Below, one piece after another: positions 23,235-35,030 of a stretch of DNA of 64,000 nucleotides. The notes beneath the pieces are model-generated. The model ran no database searches and was not told the DNA's origin. It worked only from the letters and a program-made list of their open reading frames with translations. The DNA lies in assembly GCA_030762895.1 (NCBI GenBank), contig CM061062.1:134585104-134649103 (forward strand). Direction: 5' to 3'. A program made the position numbers and the translations under genes. Every line of letters begins with the position of its first letter. Positions within the stretch are counted from its first letter, which is position 1. Source of the DNA: Sophora flavescens (lineage: Eukaryota > Streptophyta > Magnoliopsida > Fabales > Fabaceae).

Positions 23235-24015
23235 CAAAGATTGTAAAGTCAAGGATATGAAGATCAGGCGAGTCAAGAAGAGAATACTCTAGTCAATATC
23301 AACCAAATGTTGGATCAAACGATACAAGCTCGTAATCAAGACAAGACGCTTCATAAACGAAATAGAAAATGTGAGCTCACAATCATGTGTAAGATCTAAC
23401 AAAGATCACACATGAAGAATTGGATTGTTCTTAAGATCATAAAAGTCTAAAGATATGAAGCATCACAAACTCAAAGCAAAAGTCCTACAAATAAGTATCA
23501 AGTTACTAGGACTATATCTGAATGCTTCAAACCGACGTGTCAAGCAGAATAAGAAGACCATTGACGCGACCACATTTAATAAAACCTTAAAATGAAAAGT
23601 TTCATTCGTCTACAACCTTTAAAGTCTTATCAAACAGTCGGACACATAGATGTCGGCGGTTTGAAATACTCATATGAGACCAGTTAGCTCCTCTGTCTCG
23701 TGGTGATCTTGCAATACACCGACCTTCTCAAGTAGATGTTACTGTATTCACAATTAGTGTAGGTGTGTTCTCGAAAAGCCAAGTGTTCATGTTACAAATG
23801 TTGTAGCATTATTAACCAAGGCTGGTATAATTAGGAACATATCCTTTTGACACTCTTTCCGACCAATTCTATAGTACCATGGTGTAGGAAATCAAAGTCT
23901 TCCATATTAGACGGGTATTGTGTCTAGGATGACTTAACTTCATTCTCGTGTATCTATGAACTAACACTGTTTTGACATGCTATGATGAGCTTGTTGTTTA
24001 TATTGCCATTGCGAT

Positions 24016-24018
<3 letters not shown>
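23235..24018. other. Repeat-like flank, no gene
   Basis: Purine-rich sequence resembling 14900-15260 up to about 23560, then mixed sequence without a frame. Confidence 0.35.

Positions 24019-24086
<68 letters not shown>
24019..24086. repeat. (AT)n microsatellite
   Basis: Uninterrupted AT tract of about 68 bases. Confidence 0.98.
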
Positions 24087-24092
<6 letters not shown>

Positions 24093-24379
24093 TGTTACTT
24101 GTACATTGACTGAATTGTCTGTCTGAGAATGAATGATAATTTAAGATATATTGTTATGTGTATATATATGTATATTTTTATGTTGTGCTGTGCTATTTTT
24201 ACACCTGGCATATGTTGTGTTTATGAATGAGAATCTCACCTCTTTACTTTATTGCCCTGCTATGTGTCCTATGTTATTCTTTTGTGAAGATTGCGATGTA
24301 GGGACTTCATTTAATGCTTCTAGCTTATCTTTTCATCCTTTCGACTGATTCCCTAGAGGTTTTGAGGTTCGAGCACGAG

Positions 24380-25370
24380 GGTGAAATGGTGGAGTCTCTA
24401 CGGGGCTCCATTTACGATGTCCAAATGGTCCAATATAGTGTTGCTCGTCCTCGAAATTTCGTGACACGAAGCTAGACAGGGTTTCTCAATCCCCAATCTC
24501 TTACTTTCACAAGAAAGTATATAGAAGAATTTTATCACTTTGAAACAAATACAGAATGTCCTGTGCATAAAAAGATTCTCTAATAGGTTCGTATATGTAA
24601 AAATGTATGATCGGTACACATTTACTAACATGAATCTAAGAATGCTCCTTCTCTCACAAGAACATTACGAAACAACAATTTTAAAAGGATATTAGTCCGA
24701 CAAGAATTCAGACTGGATCACTTCCACCAAACGTAAAAGTGACTAGACTAAGTCTCATCGAGAAACTTCTTTTATCAAGAAAATGTCCATTTCCAATAAC
24801 AACAGAATAGTTCAGACATATAGAATTTCAAAATAACTGGTTGAATAATTGAAGTCTAAAACATCACATCACGTGGCAAAGAAGAAATAGACTACCTCAA
24901 ATATTTCATACATTCTATCGAAATGAAAGAATGCGTTGAGTCCGATTTAAAGTATAGTTAAAATATTACCGTCGTAGTCTCAAGTCCCAGCTCCCTTCAC
25001 ATTATAAACTTTGCCCGTAGTCATCGGTTTATTAGTTCTGGTGTTATTGACTGCAGGTCCACATCTTGGAGCATTGCACTCCCTTGAGATATGTCCCACC
25101 TGACCACAGTTGTAACACTTAGTTCCTTTCAAAGGGAAAGTATTAGCCATATGTTTCGGATCACCACATTTGTAACATTTTCTAACTTGGCCTTGGTTTT
25201 GATTCTTCTGGTCTCCACTTCCCGATGCAACAAAATTAGGATGATATTATTGTTGATTCGGATTATTTCCCGGTGGTCGGAAATAAGGTTCATTCTGTGC
25301 TTGTCTTCCCTTTTGGTTCTGGAATTGACCCTTTGACCAGGACACAATGATACGTCGATTCATGAATATC
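24380..25370 (-). pseudogene. Internally deleted Ty3/gypsy remnant with gag zinc knuckles
   Basis: On the minus strand 25360-24980 reads as the C-terminal part of a gypsy gag: a Gln/Asn-rich segment ('FQNQKGRQAQNEPYF'), a first knuckle 'CYKCGDPKHMANTF' whose last Cys is Phe, then an intact CX2CX4HX4C knuckle 'CYNCGQVGHISREC', ending 'VYNVKGAGT' and a stop at 24980-24982. An in-frame stop follows 'NNPNQQ'. About 530 bases downstream (near 24445) AATTTCGAGGACGAGCAAC resembles the segment just before the 3' LTR in such elements. Protease, RT and integrase are therefore missing. Gag coats the RNA genome; this copy cannot. Confidence 0.68.
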
Positions 25371-25889
25371 GCCATGATATCATGACTAACAAATAGGCAT
25401 GTCTGCTTAAAATGCATGTAAAACATTTTGTTCTTGACGCTTTTCTATGTGTTCAATTCCTGAAAAACATGGTAGCTTTGCTACCTTTCCTGGCTCAAAA
25501 CGTTTAAAAAAGTATAAACTTTAAAAAGTCACTTATAAAATAATATAAAATCCGAACTAATCTCTGAAAGCTAGCATTGACTCTGTCTTCTCTGGCGTTA
25601 GCGTTTCCTATTGAGAGATTGAACAGTGTGCAAATGTAGGTATAACAGGGAGAAACCTTTCAGAGAGAGAAAAACTAAAATGCACCGGAATTAATTTTAG
25701 AGAGTAGAATATATGAGAGGGAGAATGCATACTGCAGAAAAGAGAAGCGGGATTGAGAGATAATATTATTTCAACATTACTCCCTACTCTACCACAAATT
25801 TATGAAAAGAAAGTGAATTACAAAGAAGAAAAACAGCTTTGTGTCCACTGAAGATAAGCTTTCCTAGATATGTAACAAGTCGGTTTGGT
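25371..25889. other. AT-rich sequence with duplicated segment
   Basis: No gene. 'CTGAAAAACATGGTAGCTTT' near 25459 recurs near 26227, linking this region to the repeat array that follows. Confidence 0.5.
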
Positions 25890-26830
25890 TCGATTTTAGG
25901 TGGGGGAAAATCCGAACCAATCAAAATTGGTTCGGTTCGGAATGGTTTGGTTTAGTTCCCGAAATAAAATATTAAACTATTAAATTATATATAAATATAG
26001 AAATATATTAAATATTATATATGTATATATATAAATATTAAAATATATTAATTGGTACGGTTTCAAAATCCTTGAACTTAATAATCGAACGTTTGACTAT
26101 TGGGTTTGGTTCGGTTCGAACCCGAACACAAAAAGTAAAAATAAAAAACGAATCACTTTAATTGGTTCAGCTCGGAGTTTCCTGGTTCATCGAATTATTA
26201 GTTTGGATCTTACGCCCCTAAACTTTCCTGAAAAACATGGTAGCTTTGCTACCTTTCCTGGCTCACAACGTTTAAAAACAAAAAAAAATTATAAACTTTA
26301 AAAAGTCAATAATAAAATAATATAAAAATCCGAACCAATTAAAATTGGTTCGATTTGGTTCGGACCCGAAAATATTAATATATATATATAATATAAAAGA
26401 TATTAAAATATTAAACTATTAAACTATATACAAATATAATAAATATTAAATATATATAAATATTAAAATATAGTAATTTGTTCGGTTCCAAAATCTTTGA
26501 ACATGATAATCGAACCAATACCCATCGGGTTTGGTTAGGACCCACACACAAAAAAAAAAATTACGAACCAATTTAATTGGTTCGATTTGAATTTTCGAGT
26601 TCATCGAAAATACAGTAGCTTTGCTAACCTTTAAAAAAGTTAATAATAAATCAATATAAAAATCCAAACCAATCAAAATTGGTTCGGTTTGGTTTGAATC
26701 CGAAAATATTAATATATATATATATATATACAAATAAAATATATATAAAAATATTAATATATATATATATATATTAATATTTTTATATATTTAATATACA
26801 TTATATAAATATTATATATTAATATATACA
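25890..26830. repeat. Degenerate tandem array with ATTGGTTCGG palindromes
   Basis: Three copies of a segment built around CCGAACCAAT..ATTGGTTCGG occur near 25905, 26325 and 26660, each followed by TTAATAATATAT-type AT-rich filler and a second GGTTCGG cluster. Units are about 330-420 bases. The last part becomes an AT-rich inverted repeat (26745-26800). Confidence 0.65.
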
Positions 26831-27585
26831 TACCCTGTACGGTACTTTATATCTATTCAAAATAAAGACAACAAAATATATAAATTTTAAAAAATAATGA
26901 TATAATAAAATCAAAATAATCCACAGCTTGACACACAAGTTACTGTTACAGGAACAGTAACGAAAACTTCTCAATTGATAAATTGTATTACCATGAAATA
27001 AAGTTTATCGGATGTGAGAAAAATGTAAAGTTATAAAAATAAAAATGTATTCGATAGATTAAATAAAATAATATTGAGATCTTAACTTATTCAGGGTCCG
27101 TCTGGATGGATTTATTTAAAAAAATTATTTACTTTTAACATAACAGTGATTTTATAAAAATATAAGTATATGGATGTGCTTTTAAAATTTAAAAAAAAAA
27201 AAAACTAAAGCAGTGAAAAAAGATATCTTTTTTTTTTTTTTAAGAAGCTACAATTCACAGCGTATAAAAAAAGAGACACGATGGAAAAGAGAGGGTGATG
27301 ATTAATCATATTTTATTGGATAATAATGTCCCTACAATAAATCTAATAAAAGTTTTTTCTTTAAAAACTTATCCAAACGCAAAATATTTTTTGTTTCTAA
27401 TAATAGTTTTCTACTTCTACATAAAGAATCACTTTTCTTAAAACTCATTCAAACGAGTGCTTTGTCTAATTAAGGGTGGATACACCCTTACTTTCTCACT
27501 TTATACTTTTGCTCACGTTAGAGAAGCCTAATCTAAAATCTTGTAGGACAAATAGAGGGAGAGAACTGAAGTAATTTAGGCACGG

Positions 27586-27587
<2 letters not shown>
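26831..27587. other. Intergenic AT-rich sequence
   Basis: No coding potential. Homopolymer A and T runs at 27190-27240 look like the arms of an AT-rich fold-back but have no clear ends. Confidence 0.4.

Positions 27588-27643
<56 letters not shown>
27588..27643. repeat. (AT)n(AC)n microsatellite
   Basis: About 50 bases of AT repeats followed by a short AC tract. Confidence 0.97.
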
Positions 27644-27644
<1 letters not shown>

Positions 27645-27924
27645 TGTTAATCAATTATGAATTAACACATCATTTAAAATGTTTGACTCTTAGAATAATT
27701 ACCTTAAAAGTCACACCCATTACGATTTGTGATTGATTAATATTGAAAGTTTATAAAAACCTTTATTTTAATTATATTTGTTTTTCACTTCAAATAATTG
27801 ATTATTATGTATTTGTAATAATTTTCATATAAAAACTTTGGCAAGTAATAGTATTTTTGAAAAAAAAAATTCATTTAATAAATTAGTAGGTTATGTACTC
27901 TCTTTTTTTTCTTTCTTTTTTGAC

Positions 27925-28090
27925 CAATGTTGTGTTGGTCCAAGGGTGGTTTGGGTCCCTTAAGCATGTGGTCCCTGGATCCGTGTATAAGGAAAAAAAA
28001 TCCTTGGGAGGGGTCGCCTGCTTAGGCACGTTACAGTACATCGGGAGATTAGTATTTCATCTGTCGGATGGGAGGATATCATGATAAACC
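27925..28090 (+). repeat. Possible SINE-like fragment
   Basis: GGTCCAAGGGTGGTTTGGG followed by CATGTGGTCCCTGGATCCG resembles degenerate A and B boxes of tRNA-derived SINEs. There are no clear A tail or target duplications. Confidence 0.3.
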
Positions 28091-28321
28091 AAAATGTTAA
28101 TACTTTTTTCATCTTATCTAACATTGCGTTGTGATGAATGTGAGCGGGATTGAGGAAATTTCGGGCCATAATCCAAAGCTTATGAAGTTGTTTTAATGGA
28201 TTGATATATGACTATAATTTATAGGAAACAAGTAAATTGAATTGATTTTTTTTTTCTTTTTGCTAAACTGAATGTGCAAAGATCCACAATGACAATCCAA
28301 AATGCTACGCAAATAAGAAAT

Positions 28322-28448
28322 ATAAGAATTGTCTTGCAACAACAAAGCGACACACCCGTAGGTGATCTATCCGGTAAGTGATGGCCTAACAAATGTAGGT
28401 GTGAGGCCCTAGCTAAATAGTCAACTACATGATTGCTTTCGCGAAGAG
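28322..28448 (-). pseudogene. LINE-type RNase H fragment, copy 1 (split by the SIRE element)
   Basis: Read on the minus strand across the SIRE insertion (39150-39095 then 28448-28380), one frame gives 'THALRESNHVVDYLARASHL'. It resembles the end of the RNase H domain in plant LINE ORF2 ('..H..RE.N..AD.LA'). A second copy lies at 39160-39368. It is too short and decayed for a firm call. Confidence 0.4.
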
Positions 28449-29449
28449 TGTTAAGTCTCTAAAATGTCTGATATGCATTTCTCTAAGTTTTGATGAAAAC
28501 AAATATGAAGTCCAGTTAAAGAATGTTTCCAACATAATTTATTCCTGGTACTCTTGGTTATTACACGAAAAGGGAAATGTGCTCTGCAAAGTACAAAAAC
28601 ATTCTTCACAACTCTGATTTGACTAATACACGATGCATAAAATCATGATCCTTCATGTTAGAGTACAACCAACGTTCTTGTTGCATTAATGGCTACCCAG
28701 AACGACTCTATCACATTTAATGAAGATCTGCTTGAAGCCAACATTTGAAGGAATGTCTCTAACGGATCTTAAATGCTTGAAGGCTATAAATACAGAAGTC
28801 ATTGAAGATGAAGATATAGAACACATAGCATTAAAAGAGCCATTACTCTGTGCATTTATTTCTTCATTTTCATTCTGTATTCTTCAATCATTTGAAGTTA
28901 TTACCCTGTCTTTCCTAAGCTTACATTTAATCCACTCTGAGTGTTAGTGAAAGAACTGTCTGTCGGATTGTATTTATTACAAACAAACTTCTCAAACAAA
29001 CCTGAGTGAGCCTGAAGAGGCTAGGTGTGCAAAGAATACTTGTCTTGAATCCTGAAGAGGCTAGGTGTGCAAACAATACTTGGAGTCTATAACCTGATCA
29101 GTTATAGTGGATAAAACTTGATGCTGTCTAGGACTGGACGTAGCTATTTGTGTTGAAGAGTGAACCGGGATAAATAGCTGTGTTAATCTCTCTTACCTTA
29201 AACTCCTTAGTTGCTTTGATTATATTTTATGCTCTCTAACTAAAGGGGTTAAAGTGTGAATATCAAACATGTTTTCAAGTTGTGTGCCTGTGTATTTTTC
29301 TGTTAAAGTCTCATCAGACAGGTCACCTATCTGTGTAGTGTTTTTACACTTGTCTGATCCTAGCTTGTGTGCGAAAATTTTTCAACTTTGTTTTAAATTC
29401 TAATAAACACAATTCAACCCCCTTCTCGTGTTTATAGTTGTCTATTTCA
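28449..29449 (+). repeat. SIRE-like 5' LTR
   Basis: 1,001 bp. Lacks about 360 bases present in the 3' LTR (37782-38142), with the junction right after 'GATGAAAAC'. Otherwise closely matching, including the duplicated 'CCTGAAGAGGCTAGGTGTGC' motif. Confidence 0.9.
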
Positions 29450-29450
29450 G

Positions 29451-29465
29451 TTGGTATCAGAGCTC
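29451..29465 (+). other. Primer-binding site of SIRE-like element
   Basis: TTGGTATCAGAGCTC one base after the LTR, matching initiator tRNA-Met priming in copia elements. Confidence 0.85.
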
Positions 29466-29519
29466 GGCCTTTGGGTTGAGCATCTAACAGTGTATAGGTA
29501 AAGGTCCTGAAGAATAGAC

Positions 29520-31145
29520 ATGACTGCTGGAGCTAGTTCAAGTGGAAGTCACCAGACTGAAGGAGCTTCCTTAACCAGACCTCCATTCTTCAATGGAGAA
29601 AACTACAACTATTGGAAAGATAGATTTCAATGATTCATACTATCTACAAACTCTGATATCTGGGATGTCATCATTGATGGTCCATTCATTCCTAAAAATG
29701 ATGACGGAATTGACAAGCCAAAAGCTCAGTGGACCTCTGCAGAAAAGACAAAATGAGAGCTAAACCACAAAGCCAGATACAACATCATTTGTGCTCCCGG
29801 TCCAAAAGAATTTGAAAAGGTTTGTGCCTGTGATTCTGCTAAAGAAATATGGGATACTTTAGCTGTCACACATGAATGAACAACCAAAGTCAAAGAATAA
29901 AAAATTGTCATACTTGTCAGAAAGTATGAACTGTTTCTCATGAAGGAAGGAGAATCTGTTGCTCAGATGATATGAAGATTCCAAACTATCATCAATGGCC
30001 TAAAATCTTTTGGCAAAATTTATACTAATGCTAAGAAGGTTGGAAAGATACTGAGGAGTCTACCTAAGCAGTGGAGACATTTGATCACTACTATTTCCCA
30101 AGCCAAGGATCTTACTACCTTGACTATGGATAAACTTCTTGGTATACTCACTATTCATGAGCAAGAACTTGGAGATGAAATTGCTACAAAGAAGGGCAAG
30201 TCAATTGCTCTAAAGTCTTATCAAAAGTTAGTGAAAGCTTCCAAGGTTATGAAGGCAGACTAGTCATCTAGTGATGTTGATCTGTCTGAACCCGAGGATT
30301 CTGAAAGTGATGAAGAGTTGTCTTTCCTAACCAGGAAGATAAAGCTTCTCTTACAGAAAAAGAAGTTCATAAAGTATAAGCCATTCAGAAGGTTCAACAA
30401 GGACAAGAACTTCAAAGAATCTACTTCAACAGACAAGAGTTCAATTGTCTGCTATGAGTGAAAGAAGCTTGATCACATCAAAGCTGAATGTCTTTAACTT
30501 AAGAAAGTCCCTTTTAAGAAGTTCTTCAAAAAGAAGAAGAAAGTGATGATGGCTACTTGGGAGGATCTGGAGTCAACATCTTCTGATGAAGAGGCAGAGG
30601 AAGAAGCTAATCTCTGTCTAATGGCCAACACTGACTCAGATTCAAATGATGAGGTACATTCTGACTATGAGGAATTACTTGAAGCCTATGAGAAGTTGCT
30701 GGAGGAATCCAACTTCTTATCTAAGGCCTTCAAATCCCTCAAGAGAGAGTATGTAAAGCTCATCAGTGAGCATAAGCAGAAATCTCAAGAGTGTGAAAAG
30801 CTGGCCAAAGAGAACAGTGAGCTGAAGACTGAAAAGTCTGATGAAGCTAAGATCTCAAGTGAAAGATCACAATTTGAAGAAGTTGAAAAATTTCAACAGA
30901 AAGTGGAAGAGCTCACTTCAATCTTGCCAAATTTTTTAACGGTAGAGACAATCTGACTAAGCTACTTGGCTGTCAGAGGCACTTCCTTAACAAAGAAGGT
31001 ATTGGATATGTCCACCAGACACATCATAAAGTATCAACTAAAACTTCTAAAGTGTATGTTAAGTCAACAATAATTAAAACCATACCTGTCTGTAACTTAT
31101 GTGGAAAAAATGGACATGTTATGTCTAAGTGTATCCATAATAAGA
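29520..31145 (+). pseudogene. SIRE-like gag, degenerate
   Basis: Starts MTAGASSSGSHQ at 29520. Then come a UBN2-type gag block ('FFNGENYNYWKDRFQ', 'KEIWDTLAVTHE', 'ILRSLPKQWRHLITTISQAK'), an acidic and coiled-coil segment (30543-30950) and two CCHC knuckles. The first knuckle (30450-30495) is broken by a stop after CYE. The second is intact (CNLCGKNGHVMSKC, 31096-31137). At least eight in-frame stops are visible. Gag would package the element RNA in the cytoplasm. The CACTA element inserts 8 bases after the last recognisable codons. Confidence 0.88.
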
Positions 31146-31159
31146 CACTACTAGAAATC

Positions 31160-31560
31160 CATCTTTTTCGGACAGATTTACAGACGGATTTTGGACGAAA
31201 ATTGGACAAATTTCGGACGTATTTCGGACGGATGATTCATTTCGGACGGATTTCGGACGGAATGGCACCCGTCTGAAAAAGCCTCGTTGGAAATTATAAA
31301 ATCCGTCCCAAATTCTGTCGGAAAATATTTACAAACGGATTGCGAACGGAATATGGACAACGTGCAAATCCGGATTTTGGTTATTGTTCGGACGAATTTC
31401 AGACAGATTTATTTTTGTTTTCCAACGGATTTGGGACGACTGTTGTGATTTTATTGGTTATTGTTCGAATGAATTTCGGACAGATTTATTTTTGTTTTCC
31501 AACGGATTTGGGACGGATGTTGTGATTTTATTGGTTATTGTTCGGACGAATTTCGGACAG
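31160..31560. repeat. Left subterminal CGGACGGATTT repeats
   Basis: Multiple copies of TTTCGGACGGA-like motifs, followed by a tandem unit of about 66 bases (TTATTGTTCGGACGAATTTC..) repeated three times between 31376 and 31560. Confidence 0.85.
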
Positions 31561-31564
31561 ACCA

Positions 31565-31785
31565 TTTAGTGAAGCGTTCAAGGCAGAAGCTGTCACGGCC
31601 AGGCCGTGATGCCCATCACAGCCGTGACATGTCAACTGAGCCAGACCCCTTCTAGGCAGAATCTGTCACGGTCAGGCCGTGATACCCATCACGGCCGTGA
31701 CAGACCATTTAGTGAAGCAACATTCAAGGCAGAAGCTGTCACGGCCAAGCCGTGATGCCCATCACGACCGTGACAGATCACTTCA
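31565..31785. repeat. Three tandem GTCACGGCC..GGCCGTGAC hairpin units
   Basis: Three units each contain TGTCACGG(C/T)CA(A/G)GCCGTGAT then CCATCACGGCCGTGACA, i.e. nested palindromes near 31592-31632, 31646-31704 and 31737-31778. They are joined by 'CCATTTAGTGAAGC' and 'AAGGCAGAA' spacers. GC-rich compared with the flanks. Confidence 0.85.
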
Positions 31786-32049
31786 CTTACATTACAGTTT
31801 CACTATTTATGCGAATTATATGGCACCGATCACTAACATTTGCAGTTTTACATTCAATCACAAAATCATGAATTTGACTATTGTTACAAAATACAGCCTT
31901 GGTACCATACAACTTCTAAAAATCAAATACCAATTGCTGCATGCAATCCAAAAGTCATGACTTAAAAACTATCAGAAGATCAAGCCACTGTGAACTGTGA
32001 AGGTCATGTAATGAACCAAACAAAAACAAAAAAATAAAGTTGTTGTGAC

Positions 32050-34139
32050 CCACTTGAGTACTGCCTTGTCATGTTCTCTCGGTTTGAAAGTCCAGCAGCA
32101 ACTCTTGCAGCCATGCTTGCAAGTTCTGCAGATTCTGCAGCAGCCTCTGCAGCAGAGGCATCATCTTTGAATTCCATGTACCTATTCTGCTTACCCATAG
32201 GAAAGGCACTCCTATTTTCAGAACTCAAATATCTAAAATCCATTTCTTGTCTTCCAGTTACTGTAAGAAAGAATCCCAAATATTCAGGCAATAGAAAGAA
32301 CAAAAGCCCCAAATTCATCAGCAATTACTGTCTTCAAAAATTTACCTGAAAGTCTAGTTTCTGGATTAGACACCCCTGATGCCGTTGACTGATTGCCAAC
32401 GGCCTTTCTAGAGGCACCACTTGCATTCTGCTCCTATGAATATGTAGATACATCATCCATCGGTCTAACTTGTGAGGAACCACCTATGTTGGGAGGAGCC
32501 TTTTCATCATGAACAGATGGAACATGGCCTTGAGAAGATTCTGGATAAGTAGCCTTCTCAACAGTATTTGGCCCAACCTTAACCTATAAATAAAAATAAT
32601 GTCAAAATAATATAATACAGCAAACTTACATTTTATATTAAATAAGCTAAAGATAATAATCCAAAATGAACAAAGCCTAGTAGCCCACCAACAGGTATTG
32701 CGAAGACTTTCCATCATTATCTCCAAACGACTTGGGTTCCCATTTGATATTATGCTCCTCAGCAATAGCAGATAGTATTTTTATCTTGGTGGGACCATCC
32801 GGTGCTTTGGCAGACAATTTCTCAACCAACTAAAATGACAACATTAAATTAGAATAAATCTGAAAAGAAATAAGCTTTAACATGATCCTATCCAACTTCA
32901 AGAAGCTAGAGAAACTTGCCAAGCGATTTACACCACAGTCAAGACGTAATTCAACAGCTGCTGAGACAAATTCTTTTCCATACTTAGCTGTAATATGCTT
33001 CCGCACATCCATGAGCTCAAGTATGTCTGAACATCTTGGAGAAGCAAATACTACACTTGAAATTGCTTCCTTTAAATTGATGGGGCAGTTTCTAAAACAG
33101 GGGGGGCAAGAAAGAAAAGATAACATGGTCAATTCAATGAGAATGCACAATCATAATGAACAAAGTTGTAAACTGCAAATCAATAGTTCCAGAAAGAAAA
33201 ACCCTCATGAAGAAATCGCTTCAGACACAGTGACACACAAGTAAAGTCAAAGCATGTGATAAAATATAGAGACAAGCATGTGCATCCAGCATATTTACAT
33301 AAATGACATACATAGAATACCAATTTAGACATGATGTCAACAATAAAACAGATACAATTCTGCAAGTCAGTACCTAAAATCAATAGGAATGCAAGGTGCC
33401 ACTAGCAAGCTACATGATCAGTTAAGGTTCTTAATGAGGGTCTTTGCTAGTGTATCAAGTGCACCGTTTAAAATTGCGAAAAATAAAGAACCTTTTGCAA
33501 TAGCATAAAATATAAAAAATCATTGATCAATGCTATATCCTAGATATAAAGCCTATTGTTTTCATATGAGAACAGAATTACCAAGACTAAGATAGTGACA
33601 AGTTATTTTGGCCCAAGGGTCTTAATATTACACTGGGATGCCATATCCCCTTGTTTAGTTACTTTCACTTGCTACATCTCTAGTCAAGCCCTAGTGTGAC
33701 AAGAACCACCTTAGTTATACAATAATCTTTTACTCTTTATAGTGTAAATAGAATTAGATTCTCCTAAAGTGATAACACATTTCCTTGATAAAGCCTAACA
33801 AAATCATGACAAAGGCAAATTCAGTGATATTGCCCAAATTGCAGAATAACTGAATAAATATAAACTTCCAGGCAGATCAATCTAAAAAGTGAAAAAAGAA
33901 AAGATGACACTCCCTCTAAAATAAACAAGAATACATTTGTAAACACATTTTGAAGCAATAAAGACATGTTTAGTGGGCTAAACTTCACAGTGTAGATAAG
34001 ATAGAATGTACTAAAAATCAGCAAGTTTCAAATACTTTTGTGACTCCATCATTGATAAGCGTTCTGCAATGAGTTCACAGTATATCTCAACAAGTTCATA
34101 TGCTGCCATCGTCTTCTCTTCCCTGACAACATGTTCAAC
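32050..34139 (-). pseudogene. Captured IST1-like gene fragment (ESCRT-III-associated) inside CACTA
   Basis: Exons on the minus strand: 34139-34036 ('VEHVVREEKTMAAYELVEIY'), 33091-32920 ('NCPINLKEAISSVVFASPRC', 'ELRLDCGVNRL'), 32829-about 32689 ('LVEKLSAKAPDGPTKIKILS', 'AEEHNIKWEP'), 32583-32346 and 32260-about 32050 ('EFKDDASAAEAAAESAELAS'). Junction phases agree between the first four exons. IST1 proteins regulate Vps4/ESCRT-III disassembly in endosomal sorting. The IST1 helical domain is recognisable from its middle onward. The N-terminal helices ('..CK..L.LT..RI..') were not found. Lesions: a TAG at 32434-32436 in the fourth exon, a GC donor after 32920, and an unclear 3' end. It is a transduplicated copy, probably truncated. 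Confidence 0.8.
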
Positions 34140-34499
34140 CTGAATACAAAAAAATAATAAAATTCAAAGAAAAAGAAAAGATCCAAAGGTTAAGTAGCCT
34201 TAAACTATCATTCATCATTTCTTTTTTATTAGCAATTTCCCCCCAGTGAACAGTTTTATGGATGGATTACTTCAAACAGCTGTAAGTATCAAATATCATC
34301 AACAAAAAGGACAACAATTCAAATATCATTTTAACTAAAGAATGATAAAATTGGTTTAGGGAAACACCAATTCACAACCCCAATTTCATAAAAACAAGTT
34401 TTAATTTCAAATCACAATATGAAATCAAAGAGCTAGGGTTAGGGTTTGCAAACTGATTTGAGGATTTTTGAAACTAGAAGAAATTAGGGGTAAACACTT

Positions 34500-35030
34500 A
34501 CCCAAGGAAGAAGAGGAAGATGGCATGGTGGCTGACGGAGTCGACCGGCGCGGCGGCAGTGATGGAGGCACGAAGGAGCAGCGGAGGAGCTCCGTTACAA
34601 CGCGACTCTAGCACGGTTCCACGAGTTCTACAGCGCGATCATCCTCTCCCATGTCAGGCGCAGTTGAAAGTCCATCGAACGGCGATTTAGCGACGACCGG
34701 AAAGCTCCCTGCGATGGTCACTAAACCAAACGATCCGACGCGTGCAGAGCAGCGGTGACCGAACCCGCTACATGGTGGTCGTGTCTTCGTGTTCGTGTGT
34801 GGCGTGACGGCTGGTCATGGTGGAGGGGTTGGTCCGGTTTTGGAGCAAGTGGGGAGATGGAAGTTGAAGGGGGGAAGAAGAAGAAGAGAGAAGGAAGGAG
34901 AAAGAAGAAGAAAAGAAAGAAAGAAAGAAAACAGAAGGGGGTTACAGGTTACGGGTTACATAGAGAGAGAGGAGAGAGAATTTCTTATTTTTGTATTAGT
35001 GGGTATAAAATGAGTGATAAATATTAAGCC
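34500..35030 (-). promoter_or_regulatory. Putative promoter, leader and first exon of the captured gene
   Basis: GC-rich island (34525-34810) in AT-rich surroundings. On the minus strand GCCACCATGCC gives a good ATG context at 34526-34524, followed by MPSSSSSLG and a donor TTGG|GTAAGTG. Upstream is a CT-rich leader (34860-34980) and TTTATACC near 35000 as a possible TATA box. This exon would not join the first visible IST1 exon in frame, so it may come from another gene or need a missing exon. Confidence 0.4.

Noticed and set aside
34755..35027. Lys/Arg-rich plus-strand frame
   Set aside because: Arises from GAAAGAAA-type simple sequence, the inverse of a CT-rich leader.
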